From: an uncultured Thermodesulfobacterium sp. | GTDB taxonomy: Bacteria > Desulfobacterota > Thermodesulfobacteria > Thermodesulfobacteriales > Thermodesulfobacteriaceae | DNA: 64,000 nt | Reading direction: 5' to 3' | NCBI GenBank assembly: GCA_938091335.1 | Contig: CALLJG010000010.1 | Location: 1-64,000 of the forward strand | Shown: positions 41,573-50,600 of the stretch, piece after piece | Layout of the letters: each line of letters begins with the position of its first letter | How positions within the stretch are numbered: position 1 is the first letter of the stretch | The notes under the pieces: generated by a model | Told to the model about the DNA's origin: nothing | The model's database searches: none | Seen by the model: the letters and a program-made list of their open reading frames with translations, nothing else | Translations under genes and position numbers: made by a program

Positions 41573-42956
41573 TTTTTTTATTTCCTCAAAATAAGCACTT
41601 GACATAAAAACCACTAAAGTTTTTTGCGAAATATTTTTAAAATTGGGAACTTTATCTTTTAAAAAATAAACTTTTATTCCTTTATTTTTAAGAGATTGTG
41701 ATAAATGCCACATATCAATTCTTTCAATTTCAGGAATAATTTCAAGCCCTGGAGGAATTTTCAGATAAACTTCATCTGCAAGACTTAAACTATTTACATA
41801 TTCTTCTTGAAAAATTTTTCTTTTACTAGAATTGGTACGTGGTTCAAAAATTACAATAGTTCTTTCAGGTTTTATACTTTTTATCAATTCCTGCAAAGTT
41901 ACTCTTACTGCAGTAGGATGATGAGCAAAATCATCTATTACAACCAAATTATCATTATTATATAAAACTTCTTGCCTTCTTTTTAATCCAGGAAAATTTA
42001 TAAAAGGCAGTCTCCAGTTATAAAAGTGAAGTCCCAAACCATAAAGAAATGCAATCACACTCAAAGCATTTAAGGCATTATATTCCCCCGGAAAATTTAA
42101 GAGAAATTCTAAATTTTTTTGAAAAGGAGTATCTATTATAACTTTATTTATAAATTTTCCTTTTTCAAAAGTGGTTCTACTTTTTAGCAATATAAAATCA
42201 GCTGAAGAATTCTTTCCATAAGAGATGACTTTTGCCTTTAAGTTATTATTTTTTAATATTTCTCTCAAATTTTCATCATCAGCATTATAAACTATAATTC
42301 CTTCTTTAGGAATAAGTTTTATTAATTCTTTAAAGGTATCTTTTAAACTTTCTATATTAGGATCCACATCAATGTGATCATATTCAAGATTAGTAAGAAT
42401 TAAGAAAGTAGGTTTATAATATAAAAATTTAGCTTTTTTATCAAAAAAAGATGCAGGATACTCATCTCCTTCCAATACAACCCATGAACTTTTCCCCACT
42501 CTGTAATTAAGAGAATTATGTTTAAAAACTGCTCCTACTAAATATGTTGGATCAAGTCCAAAAATTTCTAAGGTATAAGTCAAAAGAGCAGAAACAGTAG
42601 ATTTTCCATGAGTCCCAGCACAAAGAATAATTTTTTTTATTTTTCAAAAGGAATTTCATCAAAAAATTAGGAAAAGAATAAAAAGGAATTCCTAATTTCT
42701 GAGAAGCAATTATTTCTGAATGATCAATTTTTATAGAATTTCCTACTATAATAGCTGAAGGTTTTATTTTTGAAATATTTTCCGAATTAAATTTATATAC
42801 TGGGATTTTTAATTTTTCCAAAACAGTTGAAGAAGGAGGATATATTTCTTCTTTTTCAGAACCAAAAACCTCAAAACCTAATTCCTTTAAGATACCAGCA
42901 ACTCCACACATGGCTATTCCGCCAATTCCTATTAAATATACTTTCATTTTTCCCAT
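41552..42956 (-). pseudogene. mpl: UDP-N-acetylmuramate:L-Ala-gamma-D-Glu-meso-DAP ligase, interrupted by one frameshift
   Basis: Mpl reattaches recycled murein tripeptide to UDP-MurNAc. The N-terminal part (42956 to about 42640) has VYLIGIGGIAMCGVAGILKE. The ATP-binding loop AGTHGKSTVSALL and the rest (EGDEYPASFFDKK, FAHHPTAVRVTL) are in another frame. The switch falls in an A8 run (T8 at 42631-42638 on the plus strand). Removing one A restores a single protein of normal length. Both halves are otherwise well conserved, so this is a very recent mutation, a homopolymer sequencing error, or a gene read by polymerase slippage. The listed outer coordinates cover the whole gene. Confidence 0.75.
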
Positions 42957-43723
42957 ATTATTTCTATCTCAGGATTTTGCAATATTTCAAAAGCTGAACC
43001 CTCTCTTATTGCAATTTCAAGTAATCCTTCACTTCCAAAAAGGGCAATTATTTTTCCTTTCTCAGCATATCCATAAGATTTTATCAAGGGAATTTCTTTC
43101 TTATTAACAAAAATCTTAAATTTATGCTTAATCATACTTTTATGAAAATTGGTAATTAAATTACCAAAATGATCTACATCCCAAATAGAAAGTTTTAGTC
43201 CCATAGGTGTTTCTTCTGGAAAGGTAAATTCTAATTTAATTAAATCATCTTTAGAAACAGGAATTAAAAATTCTTCTAAAGGTCTATCATTTAAAATATA
43301 TGCAACTGCTGGAGCAAATAGGTCTCTCCCATGGAAAGTTTCACTATAAGGTGGTTTTAAAACTTTTTCTTTAATAATTTCAAAAGCCAAAAACTTAGGA
43401 TTTTCCTTGTAAATTAAAGTAAAAACTCCATTATCTGGACCTATAAAAATATAATCTTGTGTTATAATTACAAGTGCTTTTCTTTGAGTTCCTACTCCAG
43501 GATCAATAATTACTAAAAATATTGTTCCTTTTGGGAAATATTTATAAGAAAAGTATAAAACTATTGCCCCCTTTTTTATATGGTAAGGAGGTATATCATG
43601 TGTAATATCAATAAAATTAATAAATTTAGAGTTTTTTAATTCTTTTAAAATTCTTGCTTTTATTACTCCTACATAATGGTCTTTTAGCCCAAAATCTGTA
43701 ATTAAGGCTACAGTTTCATTCAT
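42944..43723 (-). CDS. SAM hydroxide adenosyltransferase family protein (DUF62)
   Basis: This family cleaves S-adenosylmethionine to adenosine and methionine using hydroxide. ITDFGLKDHYVGVIKARIL, ITHDIPPYHIKKGAIVL, VIIDPGVGT, GPDNGVF and TFHGRDLFAPAVAYI are its signature blocks. The C-terminal barrel contains DHFGNLITNF and FGSEGLLEIAIREGSA. The 259 aa length is normal. It overlaps the mpl start by 13 nt and the upstream PP-loop gene by 4 nt. The physiological role is not well established. Confidence 0.9.
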   Translation of the reverse strand: MNETVALITDFGLKDHYVGVIKARILKELKNSKFINFIDITHDIPPYHIKKGAIVLYFSYKYFPKGTIFLVIIDPGVGTQRKALVIITQDYIFIGPDNGVFTLIYKENPKFLAFEIIKEKVLKPPYSETFHGRDLFAPAVAYILNDRPLEEFLIPVSKDDLIKLEFTFPEETPMGLKLSIWDVDHFGNLITNFHKSMIKHKFKIFVNKKEIPLIKSYGYAEKGKIIALFGSEGLLEIAIREGSAFEILQNPEIEIIWEK

Positions 43724-44661
43724 GATAATGAAACTAAGTCTACCCTTTCCCCTTTTGAGATTCTCAATTTAGCTTTTTTAGAATATTTTATTAATAATTT
43801 TTTAATATACTCTTCTGGGGGATTTCCTTCTATCACTACAGCAGTAGGTGCTGGAACATTAAGAGTATAAGTTTTATAAACTTTATTTACTATCTTTTTT
43901 ATTTTTTCATTTTCTTCTTGATTTCTTCCAAGAAGTATCCATATTTTTTCTTCTAAAAAATGTCTTCCTAAAATCAAAAGCTGGGATGTCAAGTAGTTTA
44001 AAGGTCTTTTTTCTTTAACAATAGTAAGAATTCTTTTTCCTATTTGAGGATCAGTAAGTAAACAGCCTCCAGAAGGAGTAGGAATTTCTTTAATTTGAAA
44101 CTTTTTTATAAGCTCTAACTGAATGTTTCTTTTTCTTCCTCTTATGTCTAGAAGTTTTTCTCTATCAACTAATTTCTTGAGTTCAGGCTCGGTTGGAGAT
44201 AAAAGTTTAGCAGAAAGAGGTCTTAACAAAAGCCCTTTCAACCCGGCTTTTTCTTCAATAAGAGCTAAAGTATTCTTATTTTGACTCATAGGTCTTTGAC
44301 CTAAAACTTCTCCAGTAGCAATAAAATCTGCTTTTAATTCAGCCATAAGTTCTTTTGCTTTTCTTAACATAAGAATTTTACAATCTATACAAGGATTAGC
44401 ATAATCCCCATATCCATATTGAGGATTTTTTAGAATTTTTATATATTCTTCTGTAATATCAATCAAAATCCCTTTATCAAAATTAAGTTCTTCTATTTTT
44501 TTGTAAAATGAAGTAGGATCCTCTTTATATTTCCATCCAAAAAAGGGGGTTATGAATTTGACAGCTATAATATTTACTTTTTGTTCTTTTAAAATCAAAC
44601 CAGATAATAAGCTATCAAGACCTTCTGAAAAAAGAAGAAAAGCTGTAGGCATTATAACCAT
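43720..44661 (-). CDS. PP-loop ATP pyrophosphatase, MnmA/ThiI-like (putative tRNA thiolation enzyme)
   Basis: The N-terminal PP-loop reads FSEGLDSLLSG, a variant of SGGxDS. NPCIDCK with a CxxC and ADFIATGEVLGQRPMSQ follow, close to the corresponding MnmA segments. PTPSGGCLLTD provides a further Cys. Family members annotated as MnmA-like or DUF814-linked proteins are thought to adenylate and thiolate tRNA, but the target here is unknown. The 3' end overlaps the DUF62 gene (ATGA), and the start overlaps recN by 10 nt. Confidence 0.75.
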   Translation of the reverse strand: MVIMPTAFLLFSEGLDSLLSGLILKEQKVNIIAVKFITPFFGWKYKEDPTSFYKKIEELNFDKGILIDITEEYIKILKNPQYGYGDYANPCIDCKILMLRKAKELMAELKADFIATGEVLGQRPMSQNKNTLALIEEKAGLKGLLLRPLSAKLLSPTEPELKKLVDREKLLDIRGRKRNIQLELIKKFQIKEIPTPSGGCLLTDPQIGKRILTIVKEKRPLNYLTSQLLILGRHFLEEKIWILLGRNQEENEKIKKIVNKVYKTYTLNVPAPTAVVIEGNPPEEYIKKLLIKYSKKAKLRISKGERVDLVSLS

Positions 44662-46295
44662 TCAAAAGACAGATAGTTTTTTGCTAACTCTAAATTTTCA
44701 GGTTCTCCAAGCATTCTCGCAATTTCTCTAAGTCTTTCTTCACCCTGAACTTTTTCTATTTCTGTCTTTGTTTCCCCCTTTTCTATTCTTTTTTTCACTA
44801 CATAATGAAGATCTGCTACAGCTGCAATTTGAGGAAGATGAGTAATACAGAAAATTTGATAATTTTGGGAAAGTTCTTTTAATTTTTGAGCCATTTTTTT
44901 TGCAGTGATACCACCTATTCCTGCATCTACTTCGTCAAAAATCATAGTCCCTGTTTCTGTTCTTTCTTTCAATAAAGATTTACATGCAAGAAAAATACGA
45001 GATAATTCACCTCCAGAAGCCACTTTTTCAAGTGGTCTTAAAGGTATACCTGGATTAGAAGAAAATAAAAATTTAATTTCTTCAAAACCTGTTGAACTAA
45101 AATTTTCTGGGTTTGGCTCTTTAGAAATCAATTCTATTTTAAATTCTGCTTTTTCCATACCAAGTTCTTTTAATTCTTTTTTTAAAAAATTTTCCAATTT
45201 AGCAATTCCTTTTACTCTTTCTTCACTTAATTTTAAGGCTTTCTCCAATAATTTGTCTCTTAATATTTTCTCCTCTTTAATTAAGGCTTCATAATTTTCC
45301 TCTCCAGATTCTAAAAGACTAACTTCCTTTTTGAGTTCTTCTAACAATTGAATCAATCCTTGTGTATCTCTTTTATATTTTTTCTTAATTTTTTCATATC
45401 TTGCTAATCTTTCTTCTATCTCATTTAAGGCTACATCATCCTCAGGTAAATGAATCAAATAAAAATTAAAATCTCTTGCCATTTCCTTTATTTCATAATA
45501 TATGGAATTAATTTTCATATAATGCTCTTTAAATTCTCCTTCTATTTTGCTTAAACTTTCAAGACCAGAAAGGATCTGAGAAAAAAATTTTTCTACTTTA
45601 TCAAAAGCTGAAATAAGGTTTTGAGTTTTTTCTCTTAATAATGCTAAATTTTTTAATCTTTCTCGCTCCTTTAAAAGTTTTTTTTCTTCTTCAGGATCTA
45701 TCTTAAGTGCTTCCAATTCCTTTATTTGAAAAAGCAAAAAGTCCTTTTTAAGATTTATTGAAGAAATTTGATTCTCAAGATTTTTGATTTGAAAAAGAAG
45801 ATCTTTATATTTATAATACAATTTTTGGTATTCTTTTAAATCTGGGGTTAAACCCAAAAATTGGTCTAAAAATTCAAGTTGTTTTTCTGGATGAAGAAAA
45901 GTATAAAATTCATGTTGACTTGTAAGCATTATTGAATCTTTTGTAAGAATTGAAAGTTCATTAAGAGTAGCTGGAGATCCATTAATATAAATTTTTTGTC
46001 TATTAAGAGAAATGATTCTTTTTATGTGAATTTCCTCATCAGCAGGATAACCCATTTCTTGAAGTTTTTTAAAAAGAGCTTCTCCTCCCCAAATAAGAGC
46101 TTCCAATTCCCCTTCTTTTGCTCCAGGTCTTATATAATGAGCTCCTCCTTTTTCTCCTAATAACAATTTTATTGCCTTTATTAATAAAGATTTACCTGCT
46201 CCTGTCTCTCCTGTAAAAACTATAAATCCTTTTTCTAAATTTAAATGAACATTTTCTATAAGAATAAGATTATGAATCTTAATCTCTAAAAGCAT
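44652..46295 (-). CDS. recN: DNA repair protein RecN
   Basis: RecN is an SMC-like ATPase in double-strand-break repair. Walker A is FTGETGAGKSLL, the N-terminal LEIKIHNLILIENV is typical, the middle is long coiled coil, and the C-terminal half has the ABC signature KVASGGELSRIFLA and Walker B MIFDEVDAGIGG, then ITHLPQIAAVADLHY. The 547 aa length is standard. It is the first gene of the minus-strand set recN, PP-loop, DUF62, mpl, divergent from mraZ. Confidence 0.96.
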   Translation of the reverse strand: MLLEIKIHNLILIENVHLNLEKGFIVFTGETGAGKSLLIKAIKLLLGEKGGAHYIRPGAKEGELEALIWGGEALFKKLQEMGYPADEEIHIKRIISLNRQKIYINGSPATLNELSILTKDSIMLTSQHEFYTFLHPEKQLEFLDQFLGLTPDLKEYQKLYYKYKDLLFQIKNLENQISSINLKKDFLLFQIKELEALKIDPEEEKKLLKERERLKNLALLREKTQNLISAFDKVEKFFSQILSGLESLSKIEGEFKEHYMKINSIYYEIKEMARDFNFYLIHLPEDDVALNEIEERLARYEKIKKKYKRDTQGLIQLLEELKKEVSLLESGEENYEALIKEEKILRDKLLEKALKLSEERVKGIAKLENFLKKELKELGMEKAEFKIELISKEPNPENFSSTGFEEIKFLFSSNPGIPLRPLEKVASGGELSRIFLACKSLLKERTETGTMIFDEVDAGIGGITAKKMAQKLKELSQNYQIFCITHLPQIAAVADLHYVVKKRIEKGETKTEIEKVQGEERLREIARMLGEPENLELAKNYLSFEWL

Positions 46296-46419
46296 TTTCC
46301 AATTTAATTTTAAACTATTTCCAAAATTTAAAAACCTGTTTCATAAAAAACTCACTTCGTAAGTGGGAAAGGTTATAAAAATTTTAAAATAATAATTGAT
46401 TAAATTTAAAAAATTACCC

Positions 46420-46448
46420 TTGACTTTTTAAAAATTGTTAAATAATCT
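46420..46448 (+). promoter_or_regulatory. Promoter of the mraZ-dcw operon
   Basis: TTGACT (46420-46425), a 17-bp spacer and TAATCT (46443-46448) form a plausible sigma70 promoter. It would start transcription near 46455, leaving a leader of only about 25 nt that consists almost entirely of the MraZ boxes. Confidence 0.5.
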
Positions 46449-46450
46449 AA

Positions 46451-46480
46451 GTGGTATAAAGTGGTAAAAAGTGGTAAAAA
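46451..46480 (+). promoter_or_regulatory. Three MraZ-binding boxes at 10-bp spacing, ending at the start codon
   Basis: GTGGTATAAA, GTGGTAAAAA and GTGGTAAAAA stand head to tail at 46451, 46461 and 46471. MraZ is known in other bacteria to bind direct GTGG(G)-type repeats with 10-bp spacing in front of its own gene and repress the operon. Here the last box abuts the mraZ ATG at 46480. Confidence 0.75.
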
Positions 46481-46929
46481 TGTTTAGAGGAAAATTCAAG
46501 CATAATATTGATGAAAAAGGAAGATTTAGTCTACCTGCAAAATTTAGAGAGATTCTAAGAGTAAGGTATGGAAATGAAAATTTGGTAATAACTAATTATC
46601 CTGATTGTCTAATTGCCTATCCTGTTGAGGAATGGCAAAAAATAGAAGAAAAACTGATGAGTCTTCCCTGGGATATACCTGAAGTGAGGCAATATGTGAG
46701 ATATTTTTTAGGTGCTGCTGAAGAATGCCAACCAGATAAACAAGGAAGAATTTTGCTTCCCCAATCTTTGAGAGAAGAAATAAAACTTGAAAGAGAAGTA
46801 ATCCTTTTAGGAATGCTAACCCATTTTGAAATATGGAATCCCAAAGACTTAGATTCACGATTTAAAGAAACTAAAGAGAATTTTAGCAAAGTTATACAAA
46901 TTATAAACCCCTATATAAGAGGGGGTTAA
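46480..46929 (+). CDS. mraZ: Transcriptional regulator MraZ
   Basis: MraZ is an AbrB-fold DNA-binding protein that autoregulates the division/cell-wall operon. Both repeats of the fold are seen: MFRGKFKHNIDEKGRFSLPA, and later AEECQPDKQGRILLPQSLRE. Start ATG 46480 gives the canonical MFRG N-terminus. A GTG nine bases earlier lies inside the third MraZ box and is not favoured. No clear Shine-Dalgarno is present because the boxes occupy that space. The 149 aa length is normal. Confidence 0.95.
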   Translation: MFRGKFKHNIDEKGRFSLPAKFREILRVRYGNENLVITNYPDCLIAYPVEEWQKIEEKLMSLPWDIPEVRQYVRYFLGAAEECQPDKQGRILLPQSLREEIKLEREVILLGMLTHFEIWNPKDLDSRFKETKENFSKVIQIINPYIRGG

Positions 46930-46930
46930 A

Positions 46931-47791
46931 ATTTTTTACCATGAACCTGTACTATTAAAAGAGGTATTAGAGTGGTTAAAAGTGAGTAAAGACAAAGTTT
47001 ATGTAGATGGAACTGTAGGATTAGGAGGACATAGTATAGCTATATTAGAAGCCTCAAGTCCTTCAGGAATTTTATATGGTTTTGAATGGAATGAAAATTC
47101 ATTTAAAATAGCTCAAGAAAGATTAAAAAAATTCAAAGATCGTGTTAAGTTATTTAATAAAAATTTCATATCCATAAAAGAAGTCCTTCAAAAAGAAGGC
47201 GTATTAGCAGATGGGATTCTTTTAGATTTGGGAATTTCCTCTTTTCTCTTAGAACACTCCAAAAGAGGCTTTTCTTTTCAAAAAAATGAAATTTTAGATA
47301 TGAGAATAAACTATTCTATTAAATTAACTGCAAAAGATATATTAAATACTTATGATTATCAAAAATTAGCTCAGATTTTCAAAAAAGGAGAAGTTCCTAA
47401 AGCTGAAAAATTTGCCAAATTTATTTGTGAAAAAAGAAAAAAGCAAAGTTTTGAAACAACCAATGATTTAGTCAAAGCTATAAAAGAATTTTTCAAAACT
47501 TCTAAGAAGAATCTATTGGCAATAATCTTTCAAAGTTTAAGAATTGAAGTCAATAAAGAATTAGAAAATTTAGAAATAGCCTTAAAAAATCTTCCTGAAG
47601 TTTTAAAACCTTTTGGAAGAATCCTCATAATTTCTTTTCATTCTTTAGAAGATAGAATAGTCAAAAATGCTTTTAAACACAATCCCAAAATAAAAATTCT
47701 TACTAAAAAACCTGTTACTCCTTCTTTAGAGGAGATTAAAAGAAATCCAAAAGCAAGAAGTGCAAAAATGAGGGTGGGGGAACGCCTATGA
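46931..47791 (+). CDS. rsmH: 16S rRNA (cytosine1402-N4)-methyltransferase, probable ATT start
   Basis: RsmH methylates C1402 in the 16S rRNA decoding centre using SAM. VYVDGTVGLGGHS is the SAM-binding loop, and ILLDLGISSFLLEH, FSFQKNEILDMRI, FQSLRIEVNKEL and ISFHSLEDRIVK follow. The first GTG in frame (46982) would remove the conserved N-terminal segment YHEPVLLKEVLEWL. The frame upstream is open back to 46919 without ATG, GTG or TTG. ATT at 46931 stands 5 nt after GGGGG, so I place the start there (286 aa). The gene begins right after the mraZ stop. Confidence 0.9.
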   Translation: MFYHEPVLLKEVLEWLKVSKDKVYVDGTVGLGGHSIAILEASSPSGILYGFEWNENSFKIAQERLKKFKDRVKLFNKNFISIKEVLQKEGVLADGILLDLGISSFLLEHSKRGFSFQKNEILDMRINYSIKLTAKDILNTYDYQKLAQIFKKGEVPKAEKFAKFICEKRKKQSFETTNDLVKAIKEFFKTSKKNLLAIIFQSLRIEVNKELENLEIALKNLPEVLKPFGRILIISFHSLEDRIVKNAFKHNPKIKILTKKPVTPSLEEIKRNPKARSAKMRVGERL

Positions 47792-48099
47792 GAATAGAAT
47801 ACCCTACCTACACCAATAAAGCCAAAAGTGAAGAAGTAATTTCTTTAAAAACACTTATAAAAAATTTTTTAATAAATAGTCTTATTCTTCTTTTAGGGAT
47901 TTTTATTTTTATATTTACAGTAGGAATAGCTTATAATACATATCTTCTTATTAGACTAAAAGCAGAAAAAGATCTTTTAATTAAAGAAAATGAGACCTTA
48001 AAAAAGGAATATCAATTTTTAACTTCTAAAGAAATGTTATTAAAAAAAGCAAGAACCTTAGGCTTATATCCTCCGCAGGAAGAAGATTTTATAAAATAA
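47788..48099 (+). CDS. ftsL: FtsL-like division protein
   Basis: This bitopic protein of 103 aa has one membrane segment (NSLILLLGIFIFIFTVGIAY) followed by a leucine-zipper-like periplasmic coiled coil (LIRLKAEKDLLIKENETLKK) and a short tail. The position between rsmH and the ftsI-position gene is the standard ftsL site. FtsL with FtsQ and FtsB normally signals to the FtsWI synthase. The ATG overlaps the rsmH stop (ATGA). Confidence 0.8.
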   Translation: MRIEYPTYTNKAKSEEVISLKTLIKNFLINSLILLLGIFIFIFTVGIAYNTYLLIRLKAEKDLLIKENETLKKEYQFLTSKEMLLKKARTLGLYPPQEEDFIK

Positions 48100-48102
48100 G
48101 CA

Positions 48103-49098
48103 ATGCAAAAAAAGGAAGCTTTTTTAGGATTTTTAGTGACATTTGTAATTCTTACTACGATATTATTGAATTTTTCTATTAAAAAATCAGGGGGAAGATT
48201 AATAACACCTAATTATGTCAAAAGAGGATATATATTTGACAGAAATATTAACCCCATTGTAGTTACTTTGGAAAATTATAAGGCTTATTATGTTATCAAA
48301 GAAAATTTTTTGTTTAATTTTCAAGATTTATCTCTTATTAAAACATATTTAGGAAATATCTTAAGTCTTCCTAAAAAAGGAATAATACTTCTTTCTGAAA
48401 AATTAAGTTTGGATGAAGTAGAAATCTTAAAAAAAGATGAAAATATAATTATTGAAAAAGATTTCAAGAGAAAAATTCTTTATCCTTATCTTAAAAATAT
48501 AATAGGTGAAGTTGTATATAATGAAGGAATATCAGGATTAGAAAAGATCTTTGATGATCTGTTAAAATGTGGTAAACCGCTTATATTATCCCTTGATTTA
48601 AATTTAGAAAAAAAGATTTATAATACCATTCAAGAATTAAATTTAAAAAATTACATAATAACTGTTTTTAATATTGAAACAGGAGAAGTTTTAGGATATT
48701 TAGAAGATGAAAATGCAAAAATCTTTGAAATTTATTATCCTTTAACTTTTTTTGAAATTCCTGAAAATGAAATCAAAGGTTTTAATTGGACCTTAGGAAT
48801 TAATCCAATAATTATAGACGGAAAAGAGAAAAAAATAAATATTTGGCATCTTGCTAAATGGTATATGGAAAAAATTTGTAATTCCAATATCTCCCCCACT
48901 CTCATATATACCAAATCCCAAAAATGTAAGCCTTCTTCTGAATTTTTTGAAAATAGTAATAATGCACATATATATAATCTAGGCAACATTATTATCACCA
49001 TAGTTTTTAAGAAAGACAAGTTATTTATTTCTTCTCTTCAAGTTTCCTCTTTAGAATTAAACCAATACATAGTTGATAAAATTATTTCTTTTTTATGA
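48103..49098 (+). CDS. FtsI-like (class B PBP) protein lacking the transpeptidase active site
   Basis: The N-terminal membrane segment, VKRGYIFDRNINPIVVTLEN and IGEVVYNEGISGLEKIFDD match the FtsI pedestal domain, and PLILSLDLNLEKKIYNTI matches the start of the transpeptidase domain. The active-site motif normally reading PGSTFK is PLTFFE (Pro213-Glu218), so the catalytic Ser is Thr and the Lys is Glu. No SxN or KTG motif follows. The protein is 331 aa versus about 550-600 for FtsI. The frame is undamaged, with tight junctions to ftsL and murE, which points to a maintained pseudoenzyme or scaffold rather than a fresh pseudogene. Confidence 0.8.
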   Translation: MQKKEAFLGFLVTFVILTTILLNFSIKKSGGRLITPNYVKRGYIFDRNINPIVVTLENYKAYYVIKENFLFNFQDLSLIKTYLGNILSLPKKGIILLSEKLSLDEVEILKKDENIIIEKDFKRKILYPYLKNIIGEVVYNEGISGLEKIFDDLLKCGKPLILSLDLNLEKKIYNTIQELNLKNYIITVFNIETGEVLGYLEDENAKIFEIYYPLTFFEIPENEIKGFNWTLGINPIIIDGKEKKINIWHLAKWYMEKICNSNISPTLIYTKSQKCKPSSEFFENSNNAHIYNLGNIIITIVFKKDKLFISSLQVSSLELNQYIVDKIISFL

Positions 49099-50600
49099 AA
49101 ACTTTAGGAGAGATAATAAAAAATTTAGAAATTTCAAAAAGCTATTACGGAAGTCAAATTATAAAAAATTGGGGACCTTATAAAGGTTTAAAAATAAGAG
49201 GTATAACTGAAAATTCTACAGAGGTAAAGGATAATTATATTTTTATAGCAAGAAAAGGTTCTTCTTTTAATGGAGAGGATTTTATTGAAGAGGCAGTTAA
49301 AAATGGTGCTATAGTAATTATAAGAGAAAGTGAATTGAATCCTGTAGAAAGTATCCCGGGAATTATTCAAATCCAAGTAAAAAATATTAAAAAAGCTATT
49401 TCCTCTATAGCTTTCAATTTTTATGAAAATCCTCAAGAAAAATTATTTTTAATAGGTGTAACTGGAACAAATGGAAAAACTTCAGTAAGTTTTTTTACTA
49501 AAACCCTTTTTGATTTAATAGGTATAAAATGTGGATATATAGGAACACTTTTTTATGAAATTGATAGAATAATACCTGCAAAAGAAACTACTCCTTCAAT
49601 TTTATATATTACTTCTTTGTTAAAGGAAATGGTAGAAAAAGGATTCAAAGCTTGCGTAATAGAGGTCTCATCCCATGCTCTTCATCAAGATAGGATTTTA
49701 GGTCTTTTATTTGATGTTGCAGTTTTTACTAATCTTTCAAGAGATCATTTAGATTATCATGAAAATATGGAAAATTATTATCAAGCTAAAAAAAAGCTTT
49801 TTACTAATTATTTAAAACCTACAGGAAAAATAGTTATTTCTCTTGAAAATGAATATGGAAAAAGATTGGCAAAAGAATTAAAAACTCTTTCTCCTCTTTG
49901 TGTAAATAATAACGAAATAAACGCTAAAGTTGTAAATATAAAAGATGGGTTAAACTTAAAAATAAAGATTAAAAATAAAGAATATGAAAGTTCGGTTAAT
50001 CTTTTAGGAAATTATCAAATTAAAAATTTAATTACTACTTTAGGTATTTTTATGGCATGTGAGTTTGAAATCAAAGAAATATTAAAATATTTGACATTTC
50101 TTAAAAATCCTATTGGAAGACTTGAATTGGTGGGTGAATACAAAGGAGCAAAAATATTTGTGGATTACGCACATACCCCTTCTGCATTGGAAGAAGCACT
50201 TAAAAGCTTAATCCCTCTCAAACAAAACAAACTTATAGTAGTTTTTGGGTGTGGAGGAAATCGAGATAAAGGTAAAAGACCTATTATGGGTAAAATCGCA
50301 AGTTCTTTAGCTGATGAAATAATATTAACTTCTGATAATCCAAGATTTGAAAATCCCTTAGAAATTATAGAAGATATTAAAAAAGGGATAAATTATAAAA
50401 AACCATATAAAGTTATACCTGATAGAAAAGAGGCTCTAAAGTTTAGTATAAATATTTTACAAAAAGGAGATGTACTTTTAGTTGCAGGCAAAGGACATGA
50501 AACTTATCAAGAAATTCAAGGAAAAAAAATACCTTTTTCTGATCAAGAAGAAATTTTAAAAATTATAAAAGGTTTAAATAAAAATGAATGTGGAAATTAA
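49095..50600 (+). CDS. murE: UDP-MurNAc-L-Ala-D-Glu:meso-diaminopimelate ligase
   Basis: MurE adds the third stem residue to the peptidoglycan precursor. The N-terminal domain has KIRGITENSTEVKDNYIFIA, the ATP loop is GVTGTNGKTSVS, and VEVSSHALHQDRI and VDYAHTPSALE follow. The substrate motif is DNPR (TSDNPRFENP), which indicates meso-DAP, agreeing with lysA and mpl in the window. The 501 aa length is normal. It overlaps the FtsI-like gene by 4 nt and murF by 17 nt. Confidence 0.96.
   Translation: MKTLGEIIKNLEISKSYYGSQIIKNWGPYKGLKIRGITENSTEVKDNYIFIARKGSSFNGEDFIEEAVKNGAIVIIRESELNPVESIPGIIQIQVKNIKKAISSIAFNFYENPQEKLFLIGVTGTNGKTSVSFFTKTLFDLIGIKCGYIGTLFYEIDRIIPAKETTPSILYITSLLKEMVEKGFKACVIEVSSHALHQDRILGLLFDVAVFTNLSRDHLDYHENMENYYQAKKKLFTNYLKPTGKIVISLENEYGKRLAKELKTLSPLCVNNNEINAKVVNIKDGLNLKIKIKNKEYESSVNLLGNYQIKNLITTLGIFMACEFEIKEILKYLTFLKNPIGRLELVGEYKGAKIFVDYAHTPSALEEALKSLIPLKQNKLIVVFGCGGNRDKGKRPIMGKIASSLADEIILTSDNPRFENPLEIIEDIKKGINYKKPYKVIPDRKEALKFSINILQKGDVLLVAGKGHETYQEIQGKKIPFSDQEEILKIIKGLNKNECGN

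Noticed and set aside
44905-45294. 129-codon open frame antisense to recN
   Set aside because: Low-complexity Ser-rich translation lying wholly within a well-supported RecN coding region, with no ribosome site; a shadow frame.
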